Assembly: GCA_937960715.1 (NCBI GenBank)
Contig: CALGOO010000340.1
Span: 1-21,894, forward strand
Source of the DNA: an uncultured Candidatus Competibacteraceae bacterium
GTDB taxonomy: Bacteria > Pseudomonadota > Gammaproteobacteria > Competibacterales > Competibacteraceae
Direction of reading: 5' to 3'
Length of the DNA: 21,894 nucleotides
Below, one piece after another: positions 20,578 to 21,894 of the stretch. Both the position numbers and the translations under genes were made by a program. Below the pieces are notes generated by a model. That model saw nothing but the letters and a program-made list of their open reading frames with translations. It was not told the origin of the DNA and searched no databases. The stretch's first letter is position 1, and each line of letters starts with the position of its first letter.

Positions 20578-21894
20578 TTAGAGATCGTGGCCCGAATACG
20601 AGCAGTTGAACGATTTGTTGCAGAGGGGAAAATCCGCCACGATGTTGTTTTCGATGGCGGCTTCCAGCAGCGGCCACTGAAACCAGGACGGATCGCGCGG
20701 ATGGCAACGCGCCACCGTGCCGTCGGCGGCCAGCCGCAACCAGACCAGGACGTCGCCGCGAAAACCTTCGACCAGCGCCACGCCTTCGCAGGGCTGACCG
20801 GAACGGTTCAACTCCCCGCGCATGGGACCCGAGGGCAATCGCTCCAGTATTTGCTCGATCAATCTCAAGCTCTGTTCCACCTCGCGGACGCGCAGCCATA
20901 CTCGGGCATTGACATCGCTCTCGGTCAGCACAGGAATCTCGAACTCCAGTTGCTCGTAGGGTGGATAAGCCAAGGTGCGGCGAGCATCGAACGCCCGACC
21001 ACCGGCCCGACCGATGACGCCACCACAACCGAACTGCCTGATCAGGGATGGCCTGACAAAGCCGGTGCCCACGGTGCGATCTTGCAGCGAAGCGGTGTTG
21101 TCGTACAGATCGATCAGCGACGGAAACTGGCGACGGAACTCGGCGACCAGCGCACGCAAGACGTTGATGCCGTCCGCCAGCAAATCGGCAACAACTCCGC
21201 CGGGAATCACGCAATCCATCAGCAACCGATGGCCGAAACAAGCGGCGCTGGCGCGCAGAACCCGCTCGCGCAACACCGCGCAATGGGCATGCATCAAGGC
21301 AAAAGCCGCATCGTTGCAGATGGCGCCGATATCGCCGCAATGGTTGGCCAGCCGCTCCAACTCGGCCAGCAACGCCCGCAGCCAATGCGCGCGGGCTGGC
21401 ACATCCGTCTCGGTCGCGGCTTCGACGGCGCGGGCGAACGCCAGCGCGTAAGCCACGGTGCTGTCGCCCGACACCCGCCCCACCAGCCGCGCCGCCCGCT
21501 CCAGCGTCGCGCCGCTCAGCAGCGATTCAATGCCCTTGTGGACGTAGCCCAGCCGTTCTTCCAACCGGACAACGGCCTCGCCGTTGGCGGTAAAGCGAAA
21601 ATGGCCGGGTTCGATGATGCCGGCGTGAACCGGCCCCACCGGAATCTGGTGCAGGCTCTCGCCTTCCGCCGACAGGAAGGGGTATGGCGGCAGCGGTTCG
21701 GTGCGTGGTGTCGCCGCGCCGAGCGGATGAGCAACAGGCCAGCGACCGTGGTCCAGCCAGGGACGGGAATCGGGCGCATCGACCGGTTGTAACCCAACCA
21801 GATCAGTGATGGTACGTTCCAGCCTTTGCGCTGGCGGATGCAGGCGACCTACCGAGGGAAACTGTCCGTCGGGACACGGCAGGCTGGCGACGAG
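20578..21894 (-). CDS. Large subunit of a hydrogenase-4/complex I-like (Ehr-type) complex, 5' end outside the window
   Basis: The frame stays open to the window edge, giving 438 residues of a HyfG/HycE-like protein. The first 85 or so visible residues (for example FPSVGRLHPPAQRLERTI and RPWLDHGRWPVAHPLG) belong to the NuoC-like domain. The rest is the NuoD/HycE-like domain: HQIPVGPVHAGIIEPGHF, RLGYVHKGIE, LAELERLANHCGDIG and YDNTASLQDRTVGTG. Where NiFe hydrogenases have the CxxC pair (RVCGIC), this protein reads GRVSGDS (21460-21471), so both ligands are lost. At the C-terminus it reads PLCNKSFNCSYSGHDL instead of the DPCxxC motif. A NiFe site is therefore unlikely; this is the signature of Ehr complexes. 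The start shown by a GTG at 21639 is internal. Membrane subunits are expected upstream. Confidence 0.87.
   Translation of the reverse strand, partial: LVASLPCPDGQFPSVGRLHPPAQRLERTITDLVGLQPVDAPDSRPWLDHGRWPVAHPLGAATPRTEPLPPYPFLSAEGESLHQIPVGPVHAGIIEPGHFRFTANGEAVVRLEERLGYVHKGIESLLSGATLERAARLVGRVSGDSTVAYALAFARAVEAATETDVPARAHWLRALLAELERLANHCGDIGAICNDAAFALMHAHCAVLRERVLRASAACFGHRLLMDCVIPGGVVADLLADGINVLRALVAEFRRQFPSLIDLYDNTASLQDRTVGTGFVRPSLIRQFGCGGVIGRAGGRAFDARRTLAYPPYEQLEFEIPVLTESDVNARVWLRVREVEQSLRLIEQILERLPSGPMRGELNRSGQPCEGVALVEGFRGDVLVWLRLAADGTVARCHPRDPSWFQWPLLEAAIENNIVADFPLCNKSFNCSYSGHDL

Overview
The window looks like a chromosomal segment of a high-GC proteobacterium, most likely a gammaproteobacterium. 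The evidence is the close match of AqpZ, DauA and the class I DAHP synthase to their enterobacterial counterparts, dense gene packing with ATGA-type overlaps, and strong G/C third-position bias. A Competibacter- or Chromatiales-like host would fit, but that is an inference and the species cannot be named. No tRNA, rRNA, CRISPR array or transposase was seen.

Layout. (1) 61-1767, minus strand: an unrecognised 178-residue protein with atypical codon use, preceded by a feedback-regulated-type DAHP synthase. (2) 1900-5742, plus strand: a Fur-family, Zur-like repressor followed by a four-gene metal-uptake cluster. The cluster holds a His-rich DUF2796/ZrgA-type periplasmic protein, a LolD/MacB-type ATPase, an FtsX-type permease and a DUF3299 lipoprotein. 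(3) 5799-8799, minus strand: the cobalt ECF transporter cbiMNQO behind a sigma70-like promoter and a textbook cobalamin riboswitch. (4) 8959-11918, plus strand: a hybrid sensor histidine kinase and the water channel AqpZ with an intrinsic terminator. (5) 11934-15615, plus strand: a tight cobalamin operon, cbiX-cbiC-cobL(cbiET)-cbiL. (6) 15634-20014, minus strand: a class III nucleotide cyclase fused to an FHA domain, an HD-family hydrolase, the Nudix enzyme NudC and a DauA-type SulP transporter. (7) 20054-21894, minus strand: the small and large subunits of a membrane complex related to hydrogenase-4 and complex I. Its large subunit has lost the N-terminal NiFe cysteine motif, as described for energy-converting hydrogenase-related (Ehr) complexes; the gene runs off the window.

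How the parts connect. Metal handling dominates the left and centre. The Fur-family regulator has a perfect inverted repeat, ATGCAA-N5-TTGCAT, over its own promoter. A degenerate copy lies before the ZrgA-like gene, and a near-twin (ATGCGA-CCCCA-TCGCAT) overlaps the -10 element of the cobalamin operon 10 kb away. This suggests one metalloregulator controls both zinc-type uptake and cobalt insertion into the corrin ring, while cobalt import is controlled separately by the B12 riboswitch. On the right, the Ehr-type complex and the SulP carrier are adjacent on one strand and may be one transport or energy module.

The best candidates for something not well described are the metal-operator regulon spanning cobalamin synthesis, the NiFe-less hydrogenase-like complex next to a SulP transporter, and two copies of a short dispersed repeat in the cobalamin operon, one of which is translated as part of CbiL.
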